DNA from: an uncultured Clostridia bacterium
GTDB taxonomy: Bacteria > Bacillota > Clostridia > Oscillospirales > Butyricicoccaceae
DNA: 64,000 nucleotides
Direction: 5' to 3'
Assembly (NCBI GenBank): GCA_945947915.1
Contig: CAMEZQ010000004.1
Coordinates: 1 to 64,000 of the forward strand
Part shown: piece by piece, positions 24,801 to 33,999 of the stretch
Position numbering within the stretch: the stretch's first letter is position 1
Layout of the letters: each line of letters begins with the position of its first letter
Notes under the pieces: generated by a model
Databases searched by the model: none
What the model was told of the DNA's origin: nothing
Seen by the model: the letters and a program-made list of their open reading frames with translations, nothing else
Made by a program: the position numbers and the translations under genes

Positions 24801-25949
24801 TTAGGCTTCAGTCAGGAAGTCGTAGGCGGCCTGCGCGTAGAAGGCAACGCCGGTCTCGAAGGCTTCTTCCTCGATCCAGTAATGGTCGCTGTGGCCGGGA
24901 TAGGTGCCGCCGGCGCCCAGGCTGAAGAATGCGCCGGGCACGACCTTGGTGTATTCGGCAAAGTCCTCGCCGCCCATGCCCTTCTGGTCGTAGGCGACCT
25001 TGTCGCTGACCTTACGGGCCGAAGCCATGCCCTTTTCGACCATGGTCTCGTCGTTGACCAGCACGTCGGTCAGCACTTCGTAGATGACCTTGGCTTCGCA
25101 GCGGTAGGCGGCCGCCGTTTCCTTGGCGATGCGCTCGAGGATGCCGGGGATCTGGGCGTGCAGCTCGCGGTTGAAGCTGCGGATGGTGCCTTCCAGCTCG
25201 GCGTCGCCCGAAACGATGTTGAATCTCGAGCCGGAATGGAAGGAACCGACGGTGACGACCAGCGGCTCCATGGGCGAGACCTCGCGGCTGACCATGGTCT
25301 GGAGGTTCATGACCATCGCGGCGCCGCAGACGGTGGCATCAACGCCCATATGGGGGCCGGCGCCATGGCAGGCCTTGCCGGTCACCTTGATGACGAAGCG
25401 GTCGGTGGAGGCGTGGTGGGGGCCGGCGCTGGAGGTCAGCAGGCCAAGCTCCTTCATGGCGCCGATGTGGACGCCGTAGATGCCGTCGACCCCTTCCAGG
25501 CAGCCCTGCTTGATGGCCAGGGCGGCGCCGGCGCCGATCTCCTCGGCCGGCTGGAAGATGAAGCGGACGGTGCCGGCAAACTGATCCTTGAGCTGATTGA
25601 GGACCATGACGGCGCCCAGCAGCATGGAGGCGTGGGTGTCGTGGCCGCAGGCGTGCATCATGCCGGGCACGCAGCTCTTAAAGGGCAGGTCGGTCTTTTC
25701 CTGGATGGACAGAGCGTCGATGTCGCCGCGGAGGGCGATGGTCTTGCCGGGGCCCTTGGCGCCGTGGATCTCGGCGATGACGCCGGTGGGGTCGAGCAGA
25801 CGGTAGGAAACGCCCAGCTCGTCGAGGGCGGCGGCGATCTGCTTGGTGGTGCGGAATTCCTGCAGGCTGGCTTCGGGGTTCTGGTGGAGGTCGCGGCGGA
25901 AGGCGACCACCTTGTCCTGCACTTCATGGGCAAGCTGTTTGATATCCAT
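24801..25949 (-). CDS. M20D amidohydrolase (hippurate/IAA-amino-acid hydrolase-like)
   Basis: 382 residues. Classic M20D motifs: RRDLHQNPEAS (18-28), RGDIDAL (74-80), HACGHDTHAS (99-108) and QPAEEIGAGA, plus the lid motif GPHMGVD. These cytoplasmic zinc enzymes hydrolyse N-acyl amino acids such as hippurate, N-acetyl-diaminopimelate or N-acyl-cysteine conjugates. It is distinct from the GELDAV-type M20 enzymes elsewhere in the window. Monocistronic, with a weak ribosome site (AGAAAGTGAGTG). Confidence 0.92.
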   Translation of the reverse strand: MDIKQLAHEVQDKVVAFRRDLHQNPEASLQEFRTTKQIAAALDELGVSYRLLDPTGVIAEIHGAKGPGKTIALRGDIDALSIQEKTDLPFKSCVPGMMHACGHDTHASMLLGAVMVLNQLKDQFAGTVRFIFQPAEEIGAGAALAIKQGCLEGVDGIYGVHIGAMKELGLLTSSAGPHHASTDRFVIKVTGKACHGAGPHMGVDATVCGAAMVMNLQTMVSREVSPMEPLVVTVGSFHSGSRFNIVSGDAELEGTIRSFNRELHAQIPGILERIAKETAAAYRCEAKVIYEVLTDVLVNDETMVEKGMASARKVSDKVAYDQKGMGGEDFAEYTKVVPGAFFSLGAGGTYPGHSDHYWIEEEAFETGVAFYAQAAYDFLTEA

Positions 25950-26108
25950 ATTGGTTCACTCACTTTCTGATATTGGGCGCGGCGCGGCGGCCGCGTGGAA
26001 CTTTCTTTATGATAACATCTTCTGATTTGCTTGTAAAGAAAAAATAATTTAAAGAATCCTATTTTTACGAAACAAATCGCCGGGGGTCGGTTTTTTGTCC
26101 TCCACCGG

Positions 26109-26161
26109 TTGACAAATGGGGACGGCAGGCGTATGCTTTGGTTAGTTGATAGTACAACTAA
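26109..26161 (+). promoter_or_regulatory. Strong promoter with MarR-style operator for the ABC exporter
   Basis: TTGACA (26109-26114), 17 bp, TATGCT (26132-26137). Immediately downstream, over the expected start of transcription, is TTAGTTG-N6-CAACTAA (26142-26161), a 7-bp perfect inverted repeat of the kind bound by MarR-family repressors of drug exporters. No regulator gene lies next to the exporter. Confidence 0.75.
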
Positions 26162-26197
26162 TTTTCGGCCGCAGCATGCGGCGAAAGGAGCCTGCTT

Positions 26198-27937
26198 ATG
26201 GGAGAGATCTCACCGGGGGCGGCCACCGACCGCCTGGGCTATTACTTTCAAAAGGAGAAATGGCGGCTGGCAGTTATCACGGCCACCGGACTGTTCTACA
26301 ATCTGGGGCTGGCGGCTGTGCCGTGGTTCGAGGGCCAGATGGTGCAGTATCTCTGCGACATTCTGGGCGGACGCCGGGCAGCCGCGGAAATGGTGCGGAT
26401 GGCCGCCTGCTATCTGCTGGCCGTGCTGGCCATCCAGGGGGCGCGGTACGGCAAGCGGCTGTATGTGCGCCGCTTTGCCAACCAGACCGGCCGGCGCATG
26501 AAGCTGGCCATTTACGAAAACCTGCTCTGGCAGCGGGGCGGAGAAGCGGCTGAGGCCGGCGATATGATGACCCGCGTCCTCTCCGACGCCGACGCCTGCG
26601 CCGAGGGGATGCGCAAATGCACCACCGAGGTCTTCGACACCGGCGTCGTCATGGCGGCCTATCTGGGCCTGCTGCTGTCCTACGATGTGCGTCTGACCCT
26701 GCTGGTCATGCTCTTTCCGCCGGCGGCCTGCCTGCTGGCCGAGCGGCTCAAGACGGTGGTCACCCGGAACGTGGCCCGCAGCCGGGAGAGCAGCGCCCGC
26801 CTGAGCGGCGCCGTGCTGGAGCGCATCACCAACGCGCTGACTTACCGCATCCACGGCCGGGAGGCCGGCCGTGACGACGAGCTGGAGACCCTGTTGGACC
26901 GGCACGAGCGCTTGGCCGTGAGGGCCAATATCTGGGAAAATTCCATGCAGCCCATCTATCAGGTCATTTCCATGGTGGGCGCCGGCATGATCCTGTGGCA
27001 GGGCGGCAGAAACGTGCTGGGCGGCGGCTGGGCCGTCTGGGACGTGGCGGCCTTTACGGCCTATTTCTCCTGCTACCGCAAGCTGGCCGTCAAGGCCTCC
27101 AAGGCGGCCAAGCTCTTCAACGCCGTGCAGAAGGCCAAAGTGTCCTGGAAGCGCATCCAGCCCTGGCTGCACCCGGTGGCAGCCGAAGAATGCCTGCCGC
27201 TGCTGCCGGCCGGTGTCCTTTCGGCCGAGGGGCTGACCTTTGCTTACGACGGCCGGGATCCCGTCTTTTCCGACGCCGCGCTGACGGCGCGGCCGGGGGA
27301 GATCGTCGGCATCACCGGGCCGGTGGCCTGCGGCAAAACGACCCTGGGCCGGATCTTCACCGGCGAGGCCGTGCAGCAGGGCCGGGTGCGGCTGGGAACG
27401 GCGGAGCTGACCGGCGACCCGGCGGCCTGTGCCCGGGCGGTGGGCTATCTGGGCCACCAGCCCGAGCTGTTCAGCGGCACCATTGAAGAAAATATCTGCA
27501 TGGGGCAGCCGGGCGACGTATGGCCCGTGCTGCGCGCCGTCTGCCTGGACGGCGAGGTGGCCGGACTGCCCCAGGGCATCCATACGACGGTGGGCAGCGG
27601 CGGCGTGCGGCTGTCGGGCGGGCAGCAGGCGCGGCTGGCGCTGGCCCGCACCCTCTACCACCGGCGGCCGGTGCTGGTGCTGGACGATCCCTTCTCGGCC
27701 GTCGATCCCGATACCGAGGCGCGGATCTTTGAAAATCTGCGGCGGGATCTGGGCGACGGCATCCTGCTGCTCATTTCCCACCGGCTGGCTCTGTTCCCGC
27801 AGACCGACCGGGTGGTGTGGATGGACGGCGGCCGGGTGACGGAGGGCACCCATCAGGCGCTTGCCGAGGGGCAGCCGGCATACCGGCAGCTCTGGCAGGC
27901 ACAACAGAAAGGCGGTGTATGTCATGAAACGAGATGA
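26198..27937 (+). CDS. Heterodimeric ABC exporter, subunit 1 (degenerate catalytic site)
   Basis: 579 residues: six membrane segments (about 25-300) then an ATPase domain. Walker A is GPVACGKT (about 374-381), signature LSGGQQARLALARTL, H-loop ISHRL. Walker B is LVLDDPFSAVD, where the catalytic glutamate is replaced by aspartate (about residue 497). That is the mark of the inactive-site subunit in heterodimeric exporters such as BmrC/BmrD and TM287/288. It overlaps the next gene by 14 bp. Likely exports lipids, drugs or a peptide. Ribosome site AAAGGAG. Confidence 0.9.
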   Translation: MGEISPGAATDRLGYYFQKEKWRLAVITATGLFYNLGLAAVPWFEGQMVQYLCDILGGRRAAAEMVRMAACYLLAVLAIQGARYGKRLYVRRFANQTGRRMKLAIYENLLWQRGGEAAEAGDMMTRVLSDADACAEGMRKCTTEVFDTGVVMAAYLGLLLSYDVRLTLLVMLFPPAACLLAERLKTVVTRNVARSRESSARLSGAVLERITNALTYRIHGREAGRDDELETLLDRHERLAVRANIWENSMQPIYQVISMVGAGMILWQGGRNVLGGGWAVWDVAAFTAYFSCYRKLAVKASKAAKLFNAVQKAKVSWKRIQPWLHPVAAEECLPLLPAGVLSAEGLTFAYDGRDPVFSDAALTARPGEIVGITGPVACGKTTLGRIFTGEAVQQGRVRLGTAELTGDPAACARAVGYLGHQPELFSGTIEENICMGQPGDVWPVLRAVCLDGEVAGLPQGIHTTVGSGGVRLSGGQQARLALARTLYHRRPVLVLDDPFSAVDPDTEARIFENLRRDLGDGILLLISHRLALFPQTDRVVWMDGGRVTEGTHQALAEGQPAYRQLWQAQQKGGVCHETR

Positions 27938-29588
27938 TCCGGTCACCCTGCGCCGGGTTTTGCTGAAAGCCCTGTGGTCGGGCAGAGGGACCTGTATACT
28001 GCTGGTGCTGGCCATCGGCGGCGCGGTGGGCGCCGGCCTGCTGCCGCCCCTGGTGCTGGAACGGGGCGTCGACGCGCTGACGTCCGGCAGGCCCGTCACC
28101 TTTGGGCTGGCCGCCGCCTATTTCGGACTGACGGCTGCCGCCGGTCTGCTGGATGCCGCCCGGGAGGGCTTGATCACCCGGTTTGGCCAGCGGATCACCC
28201 ATTCCATCCGCTCGGCCATGCTGGCCAAGCTGCGCCGCCTGCCCTCCGGCGATTTCATCGATCAGGATCCGGGCGTTCTGACAGCCCGGCTGACCGGCGA
28301 CGTCGACGCCGTCGACCGGCTCTTCGCCACCGGCGTCATCGGCATGGCGGCCGACGGCTGCCGTCTGGTGAGCATTCTGGCCGTCGTCTTCGTCAAGAGC
28401 CGTGGACTGGGGCTGCTGCTGACCGCCGCCGCGCCCTTTCTTTTCTGGATGACCCGCGTCTTTCAGCGGCGGATGCTGGCCGCCCAGCTGGATGCCCGGG
28501 CGGCGGCGGCCCGCACCGGGCAGTGGATCCCCGAAACGCTGCGCAACCGCCGCACCATCCGCATGCTGCGCCAGGAGGCGTATATGGAGCGGCGTTACGA
28601 CGAAGCCATCGAGGCCGGCTTCCGGGCCCAGTCCCGCTCGGATTTCTACGACGCCGTCTATTCGCCCATCATCGTGACCGTCGGCGCGCTGCTGACGGCG
28701 CTGGTGCTGACAGCGGCCGCCCGGGGCGGCGGAATGGACAGCTTTTTCGGTATGACGGCCGGCACGGCGGCGGCTGTCATGGCCTATATCACGTCCTTTT
28801 TCGAGCCGCTGGAAAGCATCGGCATGGAGATCCAGAGCATCCAGTCGGCGGTGGCCGGCGTGCGGCGCATCGACGAGTTCCTGCGCCTGCCCGAAATGCC
28901 TGTGCCCATCGGGCAAGACCGGGCGGAAGAGGGGGCGGCCGTCCGGCTGGAGGACCTCTGCTTCCGGTACGGACCGGAGGAGCCGGAGCTGCTGCACGGG
29001 CTCGACCTGACCGTCCGGCCGGGAGAGCAGGTCTGGCTGACCGGGCGCACCGGCGCCGGCAAAAGCACCCTGCTCAAGCTGGTGGCCGGGCTGTACGCCC
29101 CCACAGGCGGCAGCGTGCGCGTCTTCGGCCTGCGGCCAGAGGCCGTCCCCGACGGTGAAAAACGCCGCCTTTTCGGCTATGTGGAGCAGCAGTTCCGCCC
29201 GGTGGAGGGGACGGTGGCCCGGCAGGTGTCGCTGGGCGATCCGGCCGTGACGTCCGGACAGATCCAGACAGCATTGGCCTGCGTCGGCCTGTGGGAAACG
29301 GTGGCGGCGCTGCCGCGGGGGATGGATACCGACTATGCCGACGAGCTGTTTTCCCAGGGCCAGCGCCAGCTTTTGTCCATCGCGCGGGCCATCGTCTGCC
29401 AGCCCCGGCTGCTGCTGCTGGACGAGATCACGGCCAATCTGGATGCCGGCACCGAGGCACAGGTACTGGGCGCTCTGCAGGCGGCCGGACGGGACCGCAC
29501 GGTGCTGTCGGTCTCCCACCGGCTTTACGAAACGGCCGGCGGCCGCCGGGTCACGATCGGGAATTCTGTAAGGAATGATGAATCGTGA
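27924..29588 (+). CDS. Heterodimeric ABC exporter, subunit 2
   Basis: 554 residues with membrane domain (about 15-300) and ATPase domain. Walker A TGRTGAGKST (about 373-382), Walker B LLLLDEITANLD with the catalytic glutamate kept, H-loop VSHRL. The signature loop reads FSQGQ instead of LSGGQ. Thus the non-hydrolysing site is built from Walker motifs of subunit 1 and this altered signature, and the hydrolysing site from Walker motifs of subunit 2 and the normal signature of subunit 1. The ATG at 27924 is preceded by AAAGGCGG inside the upstream gene; the longer frame to 27861 is coding sequence of subunit 1. Confidence 0.9.
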   Translation: MKRDDPVTLRRVLLKALWSGRGTCILLVLAIGGAVGAGLLPPLVLERGVDALTSGRPVTFGLAAAYFGLTAAAGLLDAAREGLITRFGQRITHSIRSAMLAKLRRLPSGDFIDQDPGVLTARLTGDVDAVDRLFATGVIGMAADGCRLVSILAVVFVKSRGLGLLLTAAAPFLFWMTRVFQRRMLAAQLDARAAAARTGQWIPETLRNRRTIRMLRQEAYMERRYDEAIEAGFRAQSRSDFYDAVYSPIIVTVGALLTALVLTAAARGGGMDSFFGMTAGTAAAVMAYITSFFEPLESIGMEIQSIQSAVAGVRRIDEFLRLPEMPVPIGQDRAEEGAAVRLEDLCFRYGPEEPELLHGLDLTVRPGEQVWLTGRTGAGKSTLLKLVAGLYAPTGGSVRVFGLRPEAVPDGEKRRLFGYVEQQFRPVEGTVARQVSLGDPAVTSGQIQTALACVGLWETVAALPRGMDTDYADELFSQGQRQLLSIARAIVCQPRLLLLDEITANLDAGTEAQVLGALQAAGRDRTVLSVSHRLYETAGGRRVTIGNSVRNDES

Positions 29589-29603
29589 AGCATGGATAAA
29601 AGA

Positions 29604-29662
29604 AGGCTGCGAGCCAGCTCCCCCTGCACGGGGGAGGCAGCCTTGGCGGATGGACCCGAACC
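29604..29662. repeat. Probable remnant of a widespread clostridial palindromic repeat
   Basis: GCCAGCTCCCCC-TGCA-CGGGGGAGGCAGCC forms an imperfect hairpin, with CTTGGCGGATGG after it. Similar intergenic units with CTCCCCC..GGGGGAG cores and GGCGGA flanks are familiar from gut Clostridia. Only one copy is present here, so the assignment rests on recall and not on comparison. Confidence 0.35.
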
Positions 29663-29676
29663 AATTCGATCGATAG

Positions 29677-29707
29677 AAAAAGCCGCAGGCAAATGCCTGC
29701 GGCTTTG
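29677..29707. terminator. Terminator between the ABC exporter and rny
   Basis: Ten-bp stem AGCCGCAGGC / GCCTGCGGCT with 4-nt loop; AAAA on the left gives a T tract for rny on the minus strand, TTT on the right for the exporter. Confidence 0.85.
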
Positions 29708-29719
29708 GTGTATCGGGTT

Positions 29720-31270
29720 TTATTTGGCGTAATCGACGGCGCGGGTCTCGCGGACCACGTGGACCTTGATCATGCCGGGGTAGCTCAGCTCGTTTTCGAT
29801 CTTGACCGAAAGCTCCCGGGCCAGCAGGACCATATCCTCGTCCTTGACCTCTTCGGGCTTGACGATGATGCGGACCTCGCGGCCGGCCTGGAAGGCGAAG
29901 CACTTGTCGACGCCCTTCATGCTGCCGGCCAGCTCCTCCAGCTTTTCCAGACGCTTGATGTAGGCTTCCAGATTCTCGCGGCGGGCGCCGGGACGGGCGG
30001 CCGAGATGGCGTCGGCAGCCTGCACCAGACAGGCGACGACGGTCTGGGCTTCCACGTCGCCGTGGTGGGCCTGGATGGCGTGGATGACTTCGGGGCTCTC
30101 GCGGTATTTCTTGGCGATGTCGACGCCCAGATTGACGTGGGAGCCTTCCATTTCGTGGGTGACGGCCTTGCCGATATCGTGCAGCAGGCCGGCGCGCTTG
30201 GCCAGGGTGACGTCGGCGCCCAGCTCGGCGGCCAGCAGGCCGGCGATGTGGGCCACCTCGATGGAGTGGTTGAGGACGTTCTGGCCGTAGCTGGTGCGGT
30301 AGCGCATGCGGCCCAGCAGCTTGACGATCTCGGGATGGACGCCGTGAACGCCGGTCTCAAAGAGGGCCGATTCACCGGCCTTTTTGATGACGCTTTCCAC
30401 TTCGGCCCTGGATTTCTCCACCGTTTCCTCAATGCGGGCCGGATGGATGCGGCCGTCGAGGATCAGCTTTTCCAGGCTGAGGCGGGCCACCTCGCGGCGG
30501 ACCGGGTCGAAGCTGGAAAGGGTGATGGCCTCGGGGGTGTCGTCGATGATGAGGTCGACGCCGGTGAGGTTCTCCAGCGTGCGGATATTGCGGCCCTCGC
30601 GGCCGATGATGCGGCCCTTCATCTCGTCGTTGGGCAGAGGCACCACCGAAACGGTGGCTTCGCTGACATGGTCGGCGGCGCAGCGCTGGATGGCCAGCGA
30701 GATGATCTCACGCGCCATCTTGTCGCCGTCTTCCTTGAGCTGCCGCTCGATCTCCTTGAGCTTGACGGCGGCGTCGTGGCGGGCGTCGTCCTCCACCTGG
30801 CTGATGATGAGGTTCTTGGCCTCATCAACGGTCAGGCCGGAGATCTTTTCCAGCATGTCCAGCTGATTCTGCTTGACAGCGCAGATCTCTTCCTGCAGTT
30901 CTTCGTTTTCTTTGATCTTCTTGTTGAGCTTTTCTTCCTTCTTTTCCAGAACTTCACTCTTGTGGTCGATGGATTCTTCCTTCTGGGTCAGACGGCGCTC
31001 CTGTTTTTTCAGATCCTGGTTGCGTTCCTTGGTCTCACGGTCGAACTCTGTCTTGGCTCGATAGATCTCTTCCTTGGCTTCCACCAGCGCTTCGCGCTTT
31101 TTGGCCTCGGCTGATTTTATGGCCTCGTTGATGATGCGGGTGGCTTCATCCTCGGCGCTGCCGATCTCTTTTTCAGCGATATTCTTACGATAAAGATATC
31201 CCCCGAATGTGCCAAGCAAAGCGGCTGCGGCCACGGCACAGATCCAGAGAATCGTGCTCAAACCGGGCAT
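29720..31270 (-). CDS. rny: Ribonuclease Y
   Basis: 516 residues, the usual length. An N-terminal membrane helix (about 5-25) is followed by a long charged coiled coil (about 28-190), a KH domain (about 205-270, with [17 protein letters not shown]) and an HD domain (about 330-430, [17 protein letters not shown] then LLHDIGKAV). RNase Y is the membrane-bound endonuclease that starts mRNA decay in many Firmicutes. Ribosome site GGAGAAAG. Monocistronic. Confidence 0.96.
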   Translation of the reverse strand: MPGLSTILWICAVAAAALLGTFGGYLYRKNIAEKEIGSAEDEATRIINEAIKSAEAKKREALVEAKEEIYRAKTEFDRETKERNQDLKKQERRLTQKEESIDHKSEVLEKKEEKLNKKIKENEELQEEICAVKQNQLDMLEKISGLTVDEAKNLIISQVEDDARHDAAVKLKEIERQLKEDGDKMAREIISLAIQRCAADHVSEATVSVVPLPNDEMKGRIIGREGRNIRTLENLTGVDLIIDDTPEAITLSSFDPVRREVARLSLEKLILDGRIHPARIEETVEKSRAEVESVIKKAGESALFETGVHGVHPEIVKLLGRMRYRTSYGQNVLNHSIEVAHIAGLLAAELGADVTLAKRAGLLHDIGKAVTHEMEGSHVNLGVDIAKKYRESPEVIHAIQAHHGDVEAQTVVACLVQAADAISAARPGARRENLEAYIKRLEKLEELAGSMKGVDKCFAFQAGREVRIIVKPEEVKDEDMVLLARELSVKIENELSYPGMIKVHVVRETRAVDYAK

Positions 31271-31466
31271 TTGCTTTCTCCTCCTTAGGGTATGAAACTA
31301 TATTAAGATAACAGCGATAAGAACCAAAAAGGTCCAATGTGCGATAACTTAACACACTATATTCTATATCCCAGAGAGGGGAATGTCAAGAAAAAACCGG
31401 CCTTCGGCGGAACTTTTAAACAGGAATGCATAGAAGTGCATCCCGGTCCGCCGGGCCGGCAAAAGC

Positions 31467-32144
31467 TTATTTGGCGAAGACGTGCTTGCCGATGACGGCA
31501 ATGGTCTCGCGGGAAAAGATCCAGCTGCTGGTGGATTTTTCCGGATTGTAATAATAGATGGCGCCGCCCGAGGGGTCCCAGCCGTTCATGGCGTCGCGGG
31601 CGGCGCTTTTGCACTGTTCCTCCGGCTCCAGGTTGAACTGGCCGTCGGTCAGCGCCGTAAAGGCGCCCGGCTGATAGAGGACGCCGGCGATGGAGTTGGG
31701 AAAGGACGGATGCTTGACGCGGTTCAGAATGACGGCGCCCACGGCCACCTGGCCGATATAGGGCTCGCCGCGGGCCTCGGCCGAGATCATTTTGGCCAGC
31801 AGATACAGGTCGTCCTCCCGCCCGGCGCCGGCCGAGGAGGTGCCCGTCGAAATGCCCAGGGCCCGGAGGGTGGCCGGGCCGCAGACGCCGTCGGCCGTCA
31901 GTCCGTTCTTGCGCTGGAAGCGGCGCACGGCTTCCACCGTCTGGCTGCCGTAAATGCCGTCGACGGCGCCGTCGTAATAGCCCCAGCGCCGGAGCTTGGT
32001 CTGGATGGTGCGCACGGTTTCGCCCGAAGCCCCCTTGCGGTAGGTGACGGCCCGCGCGGGCAGCGCCAGGATCGAGCAGAGCAGCAGGGCGGCCAGCAGC
32101 AGGGCGGCGGCGCGCCTGGATCTTGTGTTTCCGGTATCGTTCAT
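31467..32144 (-). CDS. Cell wall hydrolase, SleB-like, with peptidoglycan-binding domain
   Basis: 225 residues: signal peptide (about 1-33, ending ARA), a PG_binding_1 domain (about 38-96: VRTIQTKLRRWGYYDGAVDG then FQRKNGLTADGVCGPATLRAL) and a C-terminal Hydrolase_2 domain (about 108-225: YLLAKMISAEARGEPYIGQV, AVGAVILNRVKHPSFPNSI, AIYYYNPEKST). The glutamate in SAEARGEP is the likely catalytic acid of this lytic transglycosylase fold. It suits germination-related cortex lysis (SleB) or vegetative wall turnover. The downstream terminator is weak (about 31393-31415). Confidence 0.9.
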   Translation of the reverse strand: MNDTGNTRSRRAAALLLAALLLCSILALPARAVTYRKGASGETVRTIQTKLRRWGYYDGAVDGIYGSQTVEAVRRFQRKNGLTADGVCGPATLRALGISTGTSSAGAGREDDLYLLAKMISAEARGEPYIGQVAVGAVILNRVKHPSFPNSIAGVLYQPGAFTALTDGQFNLEPEEQCKSAARDAMNGWDPSGGAIYYYNPEKSTSSWIFSRETIAVIGKHVFAK

Positions 32145-32275
32145 AGCATAACCTCTTTCGTGGCAGGCAAAGTCCCGGGTGGGTCAAAACGGGGATTTTG
32201 CGTTTTGCATAGTTTGTGCTATAATCGATCTGATTAAACATGCATTTACGATTTCGACGGGGAAGGGCGGTTTTT

Positions 32276-33013
32276 TTGCGCCATCAGAATTATCTTTTTC
32301 CCGGTTATCCCATTCTGCAGGACGACCGGTTTTTCAAGCTGTCGCAGGACAGCGTCGTTTTGTCGGCCTTTGCCCGGCTGCGCAAGGGCGAACGGATGCT
32401 GGACCTGGGCTGCGGCATCGGGGTATTGACCATGCTCATGCTGCTGCGCTGCCCCGGCGGCCGGGCCGTGGGTCTGGAGCTGCAGCCCGGCGCCGCCGAC
32501 CTGGCCCGGGAGAATCTCGCCCTCTGCCGGCTGGAGGACCGGGGCGAGATCCGCACGGGCGACCTGCGGGCGCTGCCGGGGACGCTGTGCGACGCCTTTG
32601 AGGTCTGCATCTCCAATCCGCCCTATTTCGACCCCGGCCGGGGCTTTGTCTCGCCCCGTGCCGAGCTGGCTGCCGCCCGCAGCGAGCAGGGGGCTTCCAT
32701 CGGGGAGGTCTGCCGCAGCGCCGGACGTGCCCTGCGGTGGGGCGGCCGCTTTTATCTCTGCTATCCGCCCCAGCGGCTGGTGGCCCTCTTTGCCGCCCTC
32801 ACCGACAGCCGGCTGGAGCCCAAGACACTGCGCCTGGTCTATCCCGATGAAGGCAAGGAGCCCTGCCTGGCGCTGGTGGAGGCCCGCAAGGGCGGCGGCG
32901 CCGGCCTGCGCGTCATGCCGCCCCTGATGATCGCCCAAAAGGGGCAGAAGACCGAGGAATTCAAACGCATCTATCAACTGGAGCCATTGGAGGAGAGCCA
33001 AAATGCAAGGTAA
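32276..33013 (+). CDS. tRNA1(Val) (adenine37-N6)-methyltransferase (TTG start)
   Basis: 245 residues, a SAM-dependent N6-adenine methyltransferase of the TrmN6/YabB type. Motif I is LDLGCGIGVL (about 42-51) and motif IV is SNPPYF (about 118-123), which fits amino-group methylation. The frame extends to an ATG at 32240, but that has no ribosome site and falls within about 8 nt of the expected transcription start behind TGCTATAAT (32217-32225). TTG at 32276 is preceded by GGAAGGGCGG and starts where the conserved region starts. It overlaps rsmI by 11 bp, a common pairing. Confidence 0.82.
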   Translation: MRHQNYLFPGYPILQDDRFFKLSQDSVVLSAFARLRKGERMLDLGCGIGVLTMLMLLRCPGGRAVGLELQPGAADLARENLALCRLEDRGEIRTGDLRALPGTLCDAFEVCISNPPYFDPGRGFVSPRAELAAARSEQGASIGEVCRSAGRALRWGGRFYLCYPPQRLVALFAALTDSRLEPKTLRLVYPDEGKEPCLALVEARKGGGAGLRVMPPLMIAQKGQKTEEFKRIYQLEPLEESQNAR

Positions 33014-33845
33014 GCTGTATGTCGTTGCCACGCCCATCGGCAATCTGGGCGATTTTTCGCCCCGTGCCGTCGAGACCCTGTCGATGGTCGATTTCATCGC
33101 CGCCGAAGACACCCGGGTGGGCGCCAAGCTACTCAATAAATTTGATATCAAAAAGCCGCAGATCAGCTATTTTGAACACAATAAACGCCAGAAGGGACAG
33201 TATATCGCCGAACGCATCCTGGCCGGTGAGAACTGCGCCATCATCACCGACGCCGGCACGCCGGCCATCTCCGACCCGGGTACTGATCTGGTGGACATCT
33301 GCCGGGATCAGGGCATCGAGGTGGTCTCGGTGCCCGGCCCCAGCGCCATCATCACGGCCCTGTCCATCTCGGGCATGGAGTGCGGCCGCTTCTGCTTTGA
33401 GGGCTTTCTTTCCACCAACAAGAAAAGCCGCTTCGCCCATCTGGAGGAAACGGCAAAGGAGCGCCGCACGCTGGTCTTTTACGAGGCGCCCCACAAGCTG
33501 CTGCGCACGCTGGAGGATATGCTGGAATATTACGGCGACCGGCCCATCGCCCTCTGCCGTGAGCTGACCAAGCTCCACGAGGAGGTGGTGCGCACGACGA
33601 TCGCACAGGCTGTGGAAAAATACCGCGAAACGCCGCCAAAGGGAGAGTTTGTCCTCATCATCGGCGGATATGTCCCCACCGAGGCCGACCTGGCCGCCGA
33701 AACGCCCGATACCGACGACCTGCTGGCCGAGGTCGACCGGCGCACCGCCGCTGGCGAAAAGCTGTCGGCCGCCGTCAAGGCCGTGGCCCAGCAGTACGGC
33801 GTTTCCAAAAACGCCCTCTACCGCGCCGCCCAGACGCGGGAGTGA
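33003..33845 (+). CDS. rsmI: 16S rRNA (cytidine1402-2'-O)-methyltransferase
   Basis: 280 residues, the usual length. The start LYVVATPIGNLGDFSPRAVE, the middle AIITDAGTPAISDPG and VPGPSAIITAL are signatures of this tetrapyrrole-methylase-fold family. RsmI puts the 2'-O-methyl on C1402 in the ribosomal decoding centre. Start overlaps trmN6, with GGAGAG ahead of the ATG. A helix-turn-helix-like C-terminus (KAVAQQYGVSKNALYRA) is typical. Confidence 0.95.
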   Translation: MQGKLYVVATPIGNLGDFSPRAVETLSMVDFIAAEDTRVGAKLLNKFDIKKPQISYFEHNKRQKGQYIAERILAGENCAIITDAGTPAISDPGTDLVDICRDQGIEVVSVPGPSAIITALSISGMECGRFCFEGFLSTNKKSRFAHLEETAKERRTLVFYEAPHKLLRTLEDMLEYYGDRPIALCRELTKLHEEVVRTTIAQAVEKYRETPPKGEFVLIIGGYVPTEADLAAETPDTDDLLAEVDRRTAAGEKLSAAVKAVAQQYGVSKNALYRAAQTRE

Positions 33846-33847
33846 GG

Positions 33848-33888
33848 GGAGAAAAACAATTCCATAGAGAAAAAACCGCCCTGTACTG
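33848..33888 (+). repeat. Dispersed repeat, truncated copy C
   Basis: GAGAAAAACAATTCCATAG followed by AGAAAAAACCGCCCTGTAC resembles the right half of copy B (GGAAAAACAATCCCATAAAAA then CAGCCCTGCAC). The left palindrome arm is missing. It directly follows the rsmI stop. Confidence 0.45.
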
Positions 33889-33897
33889 AACGGCACT

Positions 33898-33936
33898 CCA
33901 CTTGTTAGACAGTATGATATACTGTCTAACAAGTGG
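33898..33936. repeat. 18-bp perfect inverted repeat with 3-base loop
   Basis: CCACTTGTTAGACAGTAT (33898-33915), GAT, ATACTGTCTAACAAGTGG (33919-33936). There is no T tract after it in the plus direction; on the minus strand the hairpin is also not followed by T's. It could be an operator (the TTAGACAGTAT core resembles TetR-family sites), or the scar of a mobile element at the border of the AT-rich gene that follows. Confidence 0.8.
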
Positions 33937-33999
33937 ATAAAAAAGAATAAATGTAAACTGTTGACCATCGCAGAATGCAGTTGATCTAAGGAGTTAAGA

